In this document: piece by piece, positions 1 to 7,145 of the stretch
Numbering within the stretch: the stretch's first letter is position 1
Layout: the number at the start of each line of letters is the position of its first letter
Assembly: GCA_046727175.1 (NCBI GenBank)
Contig: JBKPCD010000037.1
Span: 103,166-167,165 of the forward strand
Length of the DNA: 64,000 bases
Reading direction: 5' to 3'
From: JBKPCD01 sp046727175
GTDB taxonomy: Bacteria > Acidobacteriota > Vicinamibacteria > Vicinamibacterales > 2-12-FULL-66-21
The notes under the pieces: model-generated
The model's input: only the letters and a program-made list of their open reading frames with translations
Databases searched by the model: none
Told to the model about the DNA's origin: nothing
Translations under genes and position numbers: made by a program

Positions 1-50
1 AGCGCGCTCCCTTGGCAGATCGAATCCCGAACGCCGATTCGTGGCTCAGG

Positions 51-668
51 TCAGAAATAGACAGTAATACCAGTCGTCCAGATCGATCCGTCGTACGACG
101 GCAGGAAGCGACTCTTTCCCGAATCGTTCGCGTAAGCGTTGTTGAGGGCGCCGGCAATCGTGTCGGACCCGACTGCATCCGATCCGAAGTGCAGAAAGGT
201 GTATCTGTAATCGGCGTGCAGGCCGGCGTGACGGCCGAGACGCAGCTCGCCGCCGAATCCGGCGTGCCAGCCAAACTTTCGCGCCGTGTCGGAGTCGATG
301 ACCGTGTCGTTCGAGAGTATTTCGACGTGATGCGAATACCATCCGCCGCCACCCAGGACGTACGGTGCGAACGTCGTTCGGATTGGAAAGAGCAGTAGAG
401 AAGCCTGAAGAGGATAGTCGCGCACGCGTTTGGTCAGTTGCTGATTGTGCTCCGTGCGAATGTCCAGCGACAGCTCGATTCCGGTGTGTGGAGATACTCG
501 CGCGCGCAGGTGGGCGCCGGTGAATCGCTCCGCGCTCGGATCGGCGTCCTCGTCGCCGCGGATCATGCTCATTCGCGCGCCCAACCCGAACGCGCCGTCC
601 TGCGCGGCGCACGGCACCGCCGCCAACGCGAGCAGATACACCGCGTGCGGCAGAATCGTCGATCGCAT
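51..668 (-). CDS. Outer-membrane beta-barrel protein
   Basis: Protein of 205 residues with an N-terminal signal peptide (hydrophobic stretch about residues 8-18, likely cleavage after CAA, residue 22). Alternating polar/hydrophobic strands follow, and the C-terminus is TVYF. A terminal Phe preceded by alternating hydrophobics is the usual recognition signal for outer-membrane barrel assembly. The size and the repeated glycine-rich strand segments resemble small 8-stranded barrels (OmpW/OmpX/OprF-N type), but I cannot assign a family. It probably sits in the outer membrane; no enzymatic residues are seen. The start is the ATG at 668, with a weak GAGG upstream. The gene stands alone, with repeat-rich DNA behind its promoter side. 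Confidence 0.75.
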   Translation of the reverse strand: MRSTILPHAVYLLALAAVPCAAQDGAFGLGARMSMIRGDEDADPSAERFTGAHLRARVSPHTGIELSLDIRTEHNQQLTKRVRDYPLQASLLLFPIRTTFAPYVLGGGGWYSHHVEILSNDTVIDSDTARKFGWHAGFGGELRLGRHAGLHADYRYTFLHFGSDAVGSDTIAGALNNAYANDSGKSRFLPSYDGSIWTTGITVYF

Positions 669-720
669 GAGAACCTCGCGATCGTTGCTATCGGTTCAAT
701 TGCTCTGACGCTTTACGGTC

Positions 721-837
721 CCTCGTAGCCGGGGCCGGGCCGCTGGCCGGGAGCCGGGGGCCAGCGACCGGGGGCCGAGGCCCCGGGCCGGGGGGCGGTA
801 GCTCGGTGGTTCGGTGGCTCGGTTGTTCGGTGGCTCG
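721..837. repeat. Tandem-word arrays (GCCGGG-type and 8-base CTCGGTGG)
   Basis: Two adjacent arrays. 727-796 is built from GCCGGG-like words and contains small perfect stems (741-748 with 759-766; 771-776 with 779-784). 802-837 holds four 8-base units, CTCGGTGG / TTCGGTGG / CTCGGTTG / TTCGGTGG, then CTCG. No second complementary array follows the 8-base array. It belongs to the family of intergenic tandem-word elements seen throughout the window. The 669-1224 gap has no convincing gene; what it holds is this array and the two listed next. Confidence 0.8.
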
Positions 838-898
838 CGCAAAGCGGATTTCCGATGCGGGAGCCCAAATTCGGATTCGCGATCTGGAGGACTCGAGA

Positions 899-962
899 AT
901 TGATTGATTGGGGATTGAACGCTTCGAGGATCAGTGATTCAGGATTAGGGATGAGGGATTCG
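899..962. repeat. Heptamer array (AGGGATT type)
   Basis: 926-960 reads as five consecutive 7-base units: GAGGATC, AGTGATT, CAGGATT, AGGGATG, AGGGATT. A looser GATT-rich stretch precedes it at 899-916. There is no complementary arm, so this is a single-arm member of the tandem-word family. Confidence 0.75.
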
Positions 963-1073
963 ACTTTGCAGCCGACCGGGGGCGGAACGCGAAGCACCCT
1001 GCGAAAGTGCTGACGTTGTCCGTGCGAATCCGCCCCCGGTCCAATGCAGCAGGATGCTGAAGATCGCATCCTG

Positions 1074-1138
1074 CATGGGAAATCGGAAATGGGAACAACG
1101 TCGGCGTTTTGCCATCTCCCATTGACCTCTTCCCATCA
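1074..1138. repeat. Tandem-word hairpin (ATGGGA type)
   Basis: Left arm 1074-1097 repeats ATGGGA-like words. Right arm 1112-1138 carries the complement (TCCCAT words). Together they make an imperfect hairpin with a loop of about 14 bases. It lies 87 bases beyond the stop of the OmpA-like gene, on the downstream side of that minus-strand gene, so a transcription-end role is possible. A similar word (ATGGGAATCGGAA) recurs at 16802-16828. Confidence 0.7.
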
Positions 1139-1224
1139 AGCCGAACGTTGTTCGGTAGAAATCCACCGCCGCGGAAACCCCGGACGGGAAGCGGGGTTCC
1201 ACGGCGTGGACAGGCGCTCGCCGT

Positions 1225-1902
1225 CTAGGTGAGCACCTTGATGACGACGCGGCGGTTCTGCGCGCGACCGTCCTTGGTCTTGTTCGGCGCGATCGGCTTC
1301 TCCTCGCCGTAGCTGATCACGTTGATCTTGTGAAGCGGAATCTGGTGATGCTCGTAGAGATACCGCTTGACGCTTTCCGCGCGCTCGAGACCCAAGCGAT
1401 AGTTCAGATCCTTGGGACCGGCGTTGTCCGTGTGGCCTTCGATTTCGATGTAGGCGCCGTTCGGCTCCGCCTTCAGCTTCTGCACGAGCGCATCGATGTC
1501 CGCAACGGCGGACTCGGGCAACGTGGCCTTGCCGAATTTGAACTCGCCCTTGTCTTCGCTCAGCACCACTTCGTATACCAGCCGCTTGGACGCCTTCTCG
1601 ACTGTGTCTGCCTTCGTGTTCGCGGCGTCAGCAGCCGTCTTCGCGGCGTCGGCGCGCTGCCCGGCGTTCGTCGCCTTGCTGTCGGCGGCCTGCGCCGCCG
1701 CCTGCGCGCGCTGATCCACTTCTGTGATCTTCGCTTCGTTCGCTCGAGTCCGCTCCTGGTTCTCTTCCACCGACTTCGTGAGCGTCTCGACCTTGTCGTT
1801 CACTTCGCCGACCGATGTTCTGACGAACTTCTTCGTTGCGCACGCCGTGGTGCCGCTAAGCGCCACCGCCAGCACTGGAACTATCAGCACGAGTCTCTTC
1901 AT
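1225..1902 (-). CDS. OmpA-family lipoprotein
   Basis: 225 residues. The signal sequence ends in an imperfect lipobox (SGTTAC, Cys about residue 20), so lipidation is likely but not certain. Residues about 28-105 are Ala/Lys/Glu-rich and heptad-like, suggesting a coiled coil. Residues about 110-225 form an OmpA C-terminal peptidoglycan-binding domain, with IEGHTDNAG and the later GLERAESVKRYL segment supplying the family Asp and Arg. Such proteins tether the outer membrane to the cell wall (Pal/OmpA type). The start is the ATG at 1902, with a strong AGGAGGG 6 bases upstream; codons further upstream lack a signal sequence. Confidence 0.88.
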   Translation of the reverse strand: MKRLVLIVPVLAVALSGTTACATKKFVRTSVGEVNDKVETLTKSVEENQERTRANEAKITEVDQRAQAAAQAADSKATNAGQRADAAKTAADAANTKADTVEKASKRLVYEVVLSEDKGEFKFGKATLPESAVADIDALVQKLKAEPNGAYIEIEGHTDNAGPKDLNYRLGLERAESVKRYLYEHHQIPLHKINVISYGEEKPIAPNKTKDGRAQNRRVVIKVLT

Positions 1903-1984
1903 ATGCCCTCCTGCCCTCCGACTAGGCTGCCCTCCGCTCCCGGCGGACCTGACGATCCGAATCAACGCCGAATACCTGTCTCGA

Positions 1985-3004
1985 TTAATCCCGGAGTTCC
2001 TGCCCCACCGACGATTCGGCGCTCCCCGATGTCAGCGCCGACGAACGTCCGCCCGCCGTGTACCCACTGCGCGCTCGCACGACCAGATCCCGGTCACGTG
2101 CGCGGATCTGAACCGGACGCCATCCAGATTGTGCCGAGGCCTCGAACGCCAGGAGGTACTGATGCCGCAGCTCGTTCACGAGCTGCCGAGCCGCGACGCT
2201 TGCGTGTGCAGGGGCGGTGGCCGTGAAGAGCTCACCCCCGGTCCACTGCGCCAGCTCGCGGAGATCGGCTGCCAGCGCAGTCTCTTCTCCGCTGCCGAAC
2301 GTCTGCGCCTCGTCGACGCTCGTCATGACAGCAACGATGTAGACCGGCACGTCGATGCCGCTCGCGATGCTCGCCACTTCGTTCGGCCTCAGACGGCTCC
2401 GCGTGTCCACGCCGTCGGTCAACACCGCCACTGCCGCTCGCTGCGAAAGCTTGCCCTTCGTTCCCGCGGCAGCCACGACCGCCTTCGCCGTTTCCGCGAC
2501 GGCGTCATAGAGCGACGTCTGTCCGAATGGCGCCTCGATGCGGCCGAGTGATGACTCGAGCGCGTCGAAATTTGAGGTGAAGTCGTGCACCTTCTCGAGC
2601 CGCGTGTCGAACGAGAAGAGCGCGGCCTGATCCCCGCTCTTCAGCGCGCCGAGGATGTGTCGCGCGGCCTGACGCGCGTCGACAGCCTTGGAGCCGACCC
2701 GCATGCTTCCGCTGACATCGAACAGAATCGCCAGCTTGACGGGACCGTTGTCCTCGGCCCTGAAGCTCACGATCGGCCGTCGCTGCCCGGCCTCGACGAC
2801 GATGAAGTCCTTCGAGGTCAGATCGGAAACGAAGCGTCCCTTACGGTCGCGCACGATCGCAGCAACCGAAACGAGATCGACAGCCGATCGGAACCGCGCG
2901 CTGGGTTGATCCGTCGTCTGCGGGCTGGTGGAACCCTGGGCGCCCACCAATCCGGTCGCCAGGGTCACCAGCGCTGCAGAAAGGGTCACGCCACGGCCCG
3001 TCAT
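1985..3004 (-). CDS. Secreted VWA-domain protein
   Basis: 339 residues with a signal peptide ending near VGAQG (about residue 23). A von Willebrand factor A domain spans roughly residues 85-290. The MIDAS metal site DVSGSM is visible, together with the later TDG segment. The layout, with a short beta domain containing KDFIVVEAGQ before the VWA domain, matches the 'VWFA-related' proteins common in Acidobacteriota. The role is probably adhesion or metal-dependent protein binding outside the cytoplasm; no partner is evident. The start at 3004 is chosen because it begins the signal peptide; the open frame upstream has no export signal. It is divergent from the aminotransferase gene. Confidence 0.8.
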   Translation of the reverse strand: MTGRGVTLSAALVTLATGLVGAQGSTSPQTTDQPSARFRSAVDLVSVAAIVRDRKGRFVSDLTSKDFIVVEAGQRRPIVSFRAEDNGPVKLAILFDVSGSMRVGSKAVDARQAARHILGALKSGDQAALFSFDTRLEKVHDFTSNFDALESSLGRIEAPFGQTSLYDAVAETAKAVVAAAGTKGKLSQRAAVAVLTDGVDTRSRLRPNEVASIASGIDVPVYIVAVMTSVDEAQTFGSGEETALAADLRELAQWTGGELFTATAPAHASVAARQLVNELRHQYLLAFEASAQSGWRPVQIRARDRDLVVRARSGYTAGGRSSALTSGSAESSVGQELRD

Positions 3005-3231
3005 GCCAGCCGCTTCTCCAAAGAGCCTGCCAACGCGGTAAACGTCATCAATTGAACCGTTTGTTCGAATCCGGCGCCGTGTCGAGCTGCCGAATCCCCT
3101 CAAAATCGGGCAAAATTTACGCGATCGCTCGAATCCGCGCCTGTTATTTCTACAGAAGGGCTCGGGAAACCGCACAACTCGTTCCGTGCGTGCGGTCAAA
3201 TGCCCTGAGATTCCGGGATTCCTGATTGCTT

Positions 3232-3243
3232 CCACCGCGGTGG
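3232..3243. promoter_or_regulatory. 12-bp perfect palindrome before the aminotransferase gene
   Basis: CCACCGCGGTGG is a perfect dyad ending 14 bases before the ATG at 3258. It could be a small operator or an RNA hairpin near the ribosome site. With one copy and no partner protein, the function is unknown. Confidence 0.3.
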
Positions 3244-3257
3244 TAAGATTCCCGACA

Positions 3258-4475
3258 ATGGCCGCTCGTACGACCTCTGCGATTCCGGTCGCCTCTCGTC
3301 TCGCCGGGTTCAACTACGCCATCCGGAATATCGTGGCGGAGGCGCGAAAGGTAGAGGCCGCAGGACAGAAGGTCCGCTACCTCAATATTGGAGACCCGAT
3401 AGCGTTCGGCTTCCGGACGCCGCCGCATCTCATTGCGGCAGTGGAGAAGGCGATCCGTGACGGCGAGAACGGCTACGCCCCGTCGGTTGGGATTGCCGCA
3501 GCTAGGGAGGCCGTGGCCGCTGAATGCCAGTCGCGAGGCATGCCCGTCTCAGCAGACCGCGTGGTCATCACGTCGGGAACATCCGAGGGAATCGAGCTGA
3601 CGCTGACCGCGCTTGCCGAAGCTGGCGACGAGGTTCTGATCCCTGTCCCAACGTATCCTTTGTACACCGCCGTCCTTGCGAAGATAGGCGCACGCGCCGT
3701 CTACTATCGAACCGACGCGAGCCGCGGATGGCTTCCTGACCTCGATCACGTCCGAAGCCTCGTCACCCCGGCAACGCGCGCGCTCGTCGCGATCGACCCG
3801 AACAACCCGACGGGCGCCACCTACCCGACCGAGGTCCGGCGCGCACTCCTCGACCTCGCCGATCGCCATGGCTTTCCGTTGCTTGCCGACGAGGTATATG
3901 CGGATCTCGCCTTCGACGGTCCGGTGCCGGCGCTTGCTGCAGTGAATCCGGACGCTCCCGTCATTTCGTTCTCGTCGCTGTCGAAGGCTTATCTCGCCCC
4001 GGGATGGCGCGCGGGCTGGATGGCCGTCGGTCGCAGCGAGCGGCTCGACGATGTGCTGGCCGGAGTGAAGAAGCTGGCAGACGGCCGCCTCTGTGCGACG
4101 GCGCCGATGGAGTACGCCATCGTCGCCGCGCTCACCGGCGATCGATCGCATCAGGAGGCGTTTCGCGCGGCGCTTCGCGAGCGCGCCGAACTCACGACCC
4201 GACGACTCAATGCAATTGACGGGCTCAGCGCGGTCGCGCCGTCGGCGGCGTTCTACGCGATGCCCCGGGTCGCTCTGCCCGCCGGCGTCACCGACGAGGA
4301 TTACGTGCTCGCGCTCCTGCGTTCGACGGGCGTCTTGTGCGTCTACGGGTCGGGGTTCGGTACTCGTGCCGAGGACGGCTTCTTCCGCGTCGTGTTTCTT
4401 GCGTCACCGAGCGAGCTGTCGGGGATCTACGACACGATCGCGGACTTCACGGGCGGGTTCCTCGCGACCCACTAG
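3258..4475 (+). CDS. PLP-dependent class I/II aminotransferase (alanine-aminotransferase-like)
   Basis: 405 residues of fold-type I aminotransferase. NPNNPTGATYP is the substrate/cofactor loop, LADEVYADL carries the Asp and Tyr that hold PLP, and SSLSKAYLAPGWRAGW contains the Schiff-base Lys and the Arg for the substrate carboxylate. The N-terminus, with AGFNYAIRNI and YLNIGDPIAFGFRTP, resembles the AlaA/aspartate-aminotransferase-like group that makes alanine from pyruvate and glutamate. Substrate choice cannot be read with certainty. The start at 3258 matches the family N-terminus; an earlier in-frame start at 3186 would add unrelated residues. Transcribed alone, with a hairpin element behind it. 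Confidence 0.85.
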   Translation: MAARTTSAIPVASRLAGFNYAIRNIVAEARKVEAAGQKVRYLNIGDPIAFGFRTPPHLIAAVEKAIRDGENGYAPSVGIAAAREAVAAECQSRGMPVSADRVVITSGTSEGIELTLTALAEAGDEVLIPVPTYPLYTAVLAKIGARAVYYRTDASRGWLPDLDHVRSLVTPATRALVAIDPNNPTGATYPTEVRRALLDLADRHGFPLLADEVYADLAFDGPVPALAAVNPDAPVISFSSLSKAYLAPGWRAGWMAVGRSERLDDVLAGVKKLADGRLCATAPMEYAIVAALTGDRSHQEAFRAALRERAELTTRRLNAIDGLSAVAPSAAFYAMPRVALPAGVTDEDYVLALLRSTGVLCVYGSGFGTRAEDGFFRVVFLASPSELSGIYDTIADFTGGFLATH

Positions 4476-4512
4476 ATCTGTGTCACGTTTGTCCGAGCCA
4501 CGGCCCACGGGG

Positions 4513-4620
4513 CAATCACCAAGCTCACGTAGGTACGAAGACCACGATGAAATCAGAAAGAATTTCATGAGTCTTCGTGATCTTCCTTCGTGGTCTTCGT
4601 GAGCTTGATGGCCTTCGTGC
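4513..4620. repeat. Tandem-word hairpin (CTTCGTGGT, 9-base pitch)
   Basis: Right arm: CTTCGTGAT (4573), CTTC, CTTCGTGGT (4586), CTTCGTGAG (4595), CTTGATGGC (4604), CTTCGTGC (4613). Left arm 4515-4552 is largely the reverse complement (CAAGCTCACG, GAAGACCACGATGAAAT), giving a long imperfect hairpin about a short AT-rich loop at 4553-4561. It lies 38 bases after the aminotransferase stop and 52 bases before the next start, a likely terminator position. Confidence 0.8.
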
Positions 4621-4672
4621 ATTCGCCGTCGACGCGTGACAGCGGACGCACTTCAATGTTGAGCATCTCCGA

Positions 4673-5722
4673 GTGACGACCCCCTCCGCGGTCCAGAAAT
4701 CGCTCATCCTCTGGACCATCTGGATGGCGGCGCTCGCCGTCGTCGTACTGTGGGCGGCATATCTCGTTCGCGACGTTCTCCTGCTCATTTACATCAGCGG
4801 GCTGCTCGCCGTCGGGTTCAGCCCGATTGTGCGACTAATCGAACGACAGAAAGTCCTGCCGATCGGGACGCGGCGATTCCCGCGATGGCTCGCGATCCTC
4901 GTGCTGTACGTCATCATTCTCGGAAGTCTCACCGGGATTGGCTTTCTCGTGATCCCTCCGCTCGTACGACAGACGCAGCAGTTCTGGCTCGCGCTGCCGC
5001 AGATGTTCGAACGCGCGCAGGAGTTCCTCATTCAGAAGGGATTCCTGCAGCAGCGCCTCACGCTGCAGGAAGCCGTGCAGCACGCCCCGGTCGCCGGCGG
5101 CACCGAAGCCTTCGGCACGGTGTTCGGCGCGATCGTCGGCGTGGTCGGGGGGGTTTTCGGGTTCATCACGATTCTGATCCTGACCTTCTATCTGCTGGTC
5201 GAAGCTGCGCAGCTGCGCGCGATGCTGCTGCGACTCTTTCCGCCAGACCGCCGCGCGCGCGCGGACGCGGCGGCGCGCGATATCACGCTGAAAGTGAGCG
5301 CGTGGTTGGGAGGCCAGCTGCTGCTCGGCGCGATCATCGGCGGAAGCTCCGGCATCGGCCTGTGGCTGCTGGGCATTCCGTTCTTCTACGTGCTCGCGGT
5401 GATTTCCGGCATCGGCGAGCTCATCCCCGTGATCGGTCCGATTCTTTCAGCGATTCCCGCGCTTGCCGTCGCGGCGACCGTCTCGGTGCAGAAGGTCGTG
5501 CTCGTGCTCGTCTTCTTCGTGATTCAGCAGCAGACCGAGAATCACCTGCTCGTACCCAGGATCATGTCGCGCCAGGTCGGCGTCAGCGCCGTGACCGTCA
5601 TCGTCTCGCTGCTGATTGGTGGAAAGCTGCTCGGCATCCTGGGTGCGCTGCTGGCCGTTCCGACCGCAGCGATTCTGCAGGTCGTGTGGAGTGAACTGAC
5701 GCTCTCGGAGTCGAGAAGATAG
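4673..5722 (+). CDS. AI-2E family transporter (PurR/PerM/TqsA type)
   Basis: 349 residues of integral inner-membrane protein with about seven to eight hydrophobic segments. An N-terminal pair (residues 10-50) comes first, an amphipathic middle follows (about 95-150, QQFWLALPQMFERAQEFL), and the C-terminal bundle carries the family-typical GIPFFYVLAVISGIGELIPVIGP-like region near residue 240. Family members export small signals or act as ion antiporters; the substrate here is unknown. The start is a GTG at 4673 without a clear Shine-Dalgarno. The next gene follows after 75 bases on the same strand and may be co-transcribed. Confidence 0.85.
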   Translation: MTTPSAVQKSLILWTIWMAALAVVVLWAAYLVRDVLLLIYISGLLAVGFSPIVRLIERQKVLPIGTRRFPRWLAILVLYVIILGSLTGIGFLVIPPLVRQTQQFWLALPQMFERAQEFLIQKGFLQQRLTLQEAVQHAPVAGGTEAFGTVFGAIVGVVGGVFGFITILILTFYLLVEAAQLRAMLLRLFPPDRRARADAAARDITLKVSAWLGGQLLLGAIIGGSSGIGLWLLGIPFFYVLAVISGIGELIPVIGPILSAIPALAVAATVSVQKVVLVLVFFVIQQQTENHLLVPRIMSRQVGVSAVTVIVSLLIGGKLLGILGALLAVPTAAILQVVWSELTLSESRR

Positions 5723-5797
5723 AATCGAGCTTTCTGCCCTTATCGCGTCTGATGGAACTCGCGAAGCCGATCGGACGTCAACATTCCTGATCGACCC

Positions 5798-6976
5798 ATG
5801 TCGTCGAGAGCATCGGCGTCCTATCGCGCGCGCGAGTGGTTTGACACTTACACGCGCGATTTCTCGCGGGAAGACTTTCAGCGGCTGTTCACGCACGACA
5901 CGGCCGAGGCGTATGACTTCTTCGCGCGGGGTCTCGACGAGGATCGCCTCGCCGGTTTGCCCTGGTGGAAACGCCTGCCGCTGCAGTTCCGGCAGGTTTT
6001 CGTTGCCTTCACACTGCGCCTCCCGGCAGCACGACGCGCACTCTATATCGTCGCGCTTGGCTTCGCGCTCGTCGGCATCGTTCAGTTGTATCGAGGCTTT
6101 GCAGCCGTGCCGGTGCCGTTCGGGACGCCGTTCTTCCAGATTCCCGTGCTGATGCCGGTCTGGTCGCACGGCACCCTTGCGCTTCTCGTGAGTCTCCTGC
6201 TCGTCAACCTTCTGGTGCTGCTCGAAGTGGCGGACCGGCTGTCGCTGAAGGGCGACTTGGAGGTCGCGCGCGAGATTCAACTCGCGATGCTGCCCCGGGG
6301 CACCTACTCGACGGCAGACATCCAGGTGTTCGGTGTCACCCGCCCGGCGAACACGGTCGGCGGTGATTTCTACGATGTGCTGCCGCTCCCCGATGGACGC
6401 GTCATCCTGACCGTTGGCGATGTGGCAGGGAAAGGAAGTCCCGCCGCCTTGCTGATGGCGCTCCTCCTCGCGGTGCTGCGTACGCTCGTCGACGAGCGTC
6501 TCGAGCCGGCGCCACTCGTCGAACGACTGAACGCGCAAATCTGCAGGCACAGCCCTGCCTCGCGGTTCATCACCCTGTTCTACGCCGTTTACGCTCCGGT
6601 TACCGGCAATCTCACGTACGTAAACGCCGGTCACAACCCGCCGCTCATCCGGCGTCGCAGCGGTCGGTACGACCGACTGACGGCGACGGGCGTTGCGCTG
6701 GGCATGTTCGAGGGATCGCAATTCAGCGCGATCGAAACCTGCATCGAGCCGGGCGACTTGCTCGCGCTCTACAGCGACGGAATCACGGAAGCCGAGAACC
6801 CGTCGGAACAACCGTTCGAGGAGTCCGGGCTGCAGCGCGTGCTCGATCGATATCTTGCGAAATCGCCAGCTGAGCTGGCGAGCAACATCCTCGCCGACGT
6901 CGAGGATCACGCGAAGCAGACCCGATTCATCGACGATCTGACGGTCCTGCTGCTCAGACGCGCGTTCTCTGTTTGA
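5798..6976 (+). CDS. Membrane-anchored SpoIIE/RsbU-type protein phosphatase
   Basis: 392 residues. Residues about 85-105 and 125-145 are two membrane spans. A short linker containing the usual LEVAREIQLAMLP helix leads into a PP2C-like SpoIIE domain (about 160-390). Metal-binding and fold motifs are visible: GGDFYDV, VGDVAGKG, NAGHNPP, YSDGITEA and DDLTVLLLR. Family members dephosphorylate anti-sigma-factor antagonists in partner-switching circuits. No antagonist or anti-sigma kinase gene is adjacent, so the target is unknown. The second such enzyme in the window is at 17215-19056. Confidence 0.88.
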   Translation: MSSRASASYRAREWFDTYTRDFSREDFQRLFTHDTAEAYDFFARGLDEDRLAGLPWWKRLPLQFRQVFVAFTLRLPAARRALYIVALGFALVGIVQLYRGFAAVPVPFGTPFFQIPVLMPVWSHGTLALLVSLLLVNLLVLLEVADRLSLKGDLEVAREIQLAMLPRGTYSTADIQVFGVTRPANTVGGDFYDVLPLPDGRVILTVGDVAGKGSPAALLMALLLAVLRTLVDERLEPAPLVERLNAQICRHSPASRFITLFYAVYAPVTGNLTYVNAGHNPPLIRRRSGRYDRLTATGVALGMFEGSQFSAIETCIEPGDLLALYSDGITEAENPSEQPFEESGLQRVLDRYLAKSPAELASNILADVEDHAKQTRFIDDLTVLLLRRAFSV

Positions 6977-7057
6977 GCGATTCGGCCCAGCATCGATCCC
7001 AAGTGGCTTGACGCGCCGCTCCCTTCCCGACCCCGTGTGTTCCTAGCGGCCCATCCG

Positions 7058-7135
7058 CGTCAGTCGTCAGTCGTAAAGTGAGGGTCTCACGGCGGTCGCG
7101 TAAGGACCGTTTTTGGCCGGCGACTCACGACGCAC
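7058..7135. repeat. Tandem-word hairpin (CGTCAGT type)
   Basis: Two exact heptamers CGTCAGT CGTCAGT, then CGTAAAG, begin at 7058. The arm at 7121-7135 is their imperfect reverse complement (CGACTCACGACGCAC). The element lies between two plus-strand genes just before the M1 peptidase start, so it may end the upstream transcript. Confidence 0.55.
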
Positions 7136-7145
7136 GGGGTCTAAT

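Noticed and set aside
1..35. AGCGCGCTCCCTTGGCAG near the left edge resembles the anticodon arm of a tRNA
   Set aside because: The complementary anticodon stem, a proper T-arm and an acceptor stem with CCA do not follow; at most a chance or remnant match.
713..1202. Overlapping minus-strand open frames of 60-118 codons in the 669-1224 gap
   Set aside because: They read through tandem repeats (SLIPNPESLIL, RTTEPPNHRAT), have no family match and no good ribosome site; explained by the repeat arrays.
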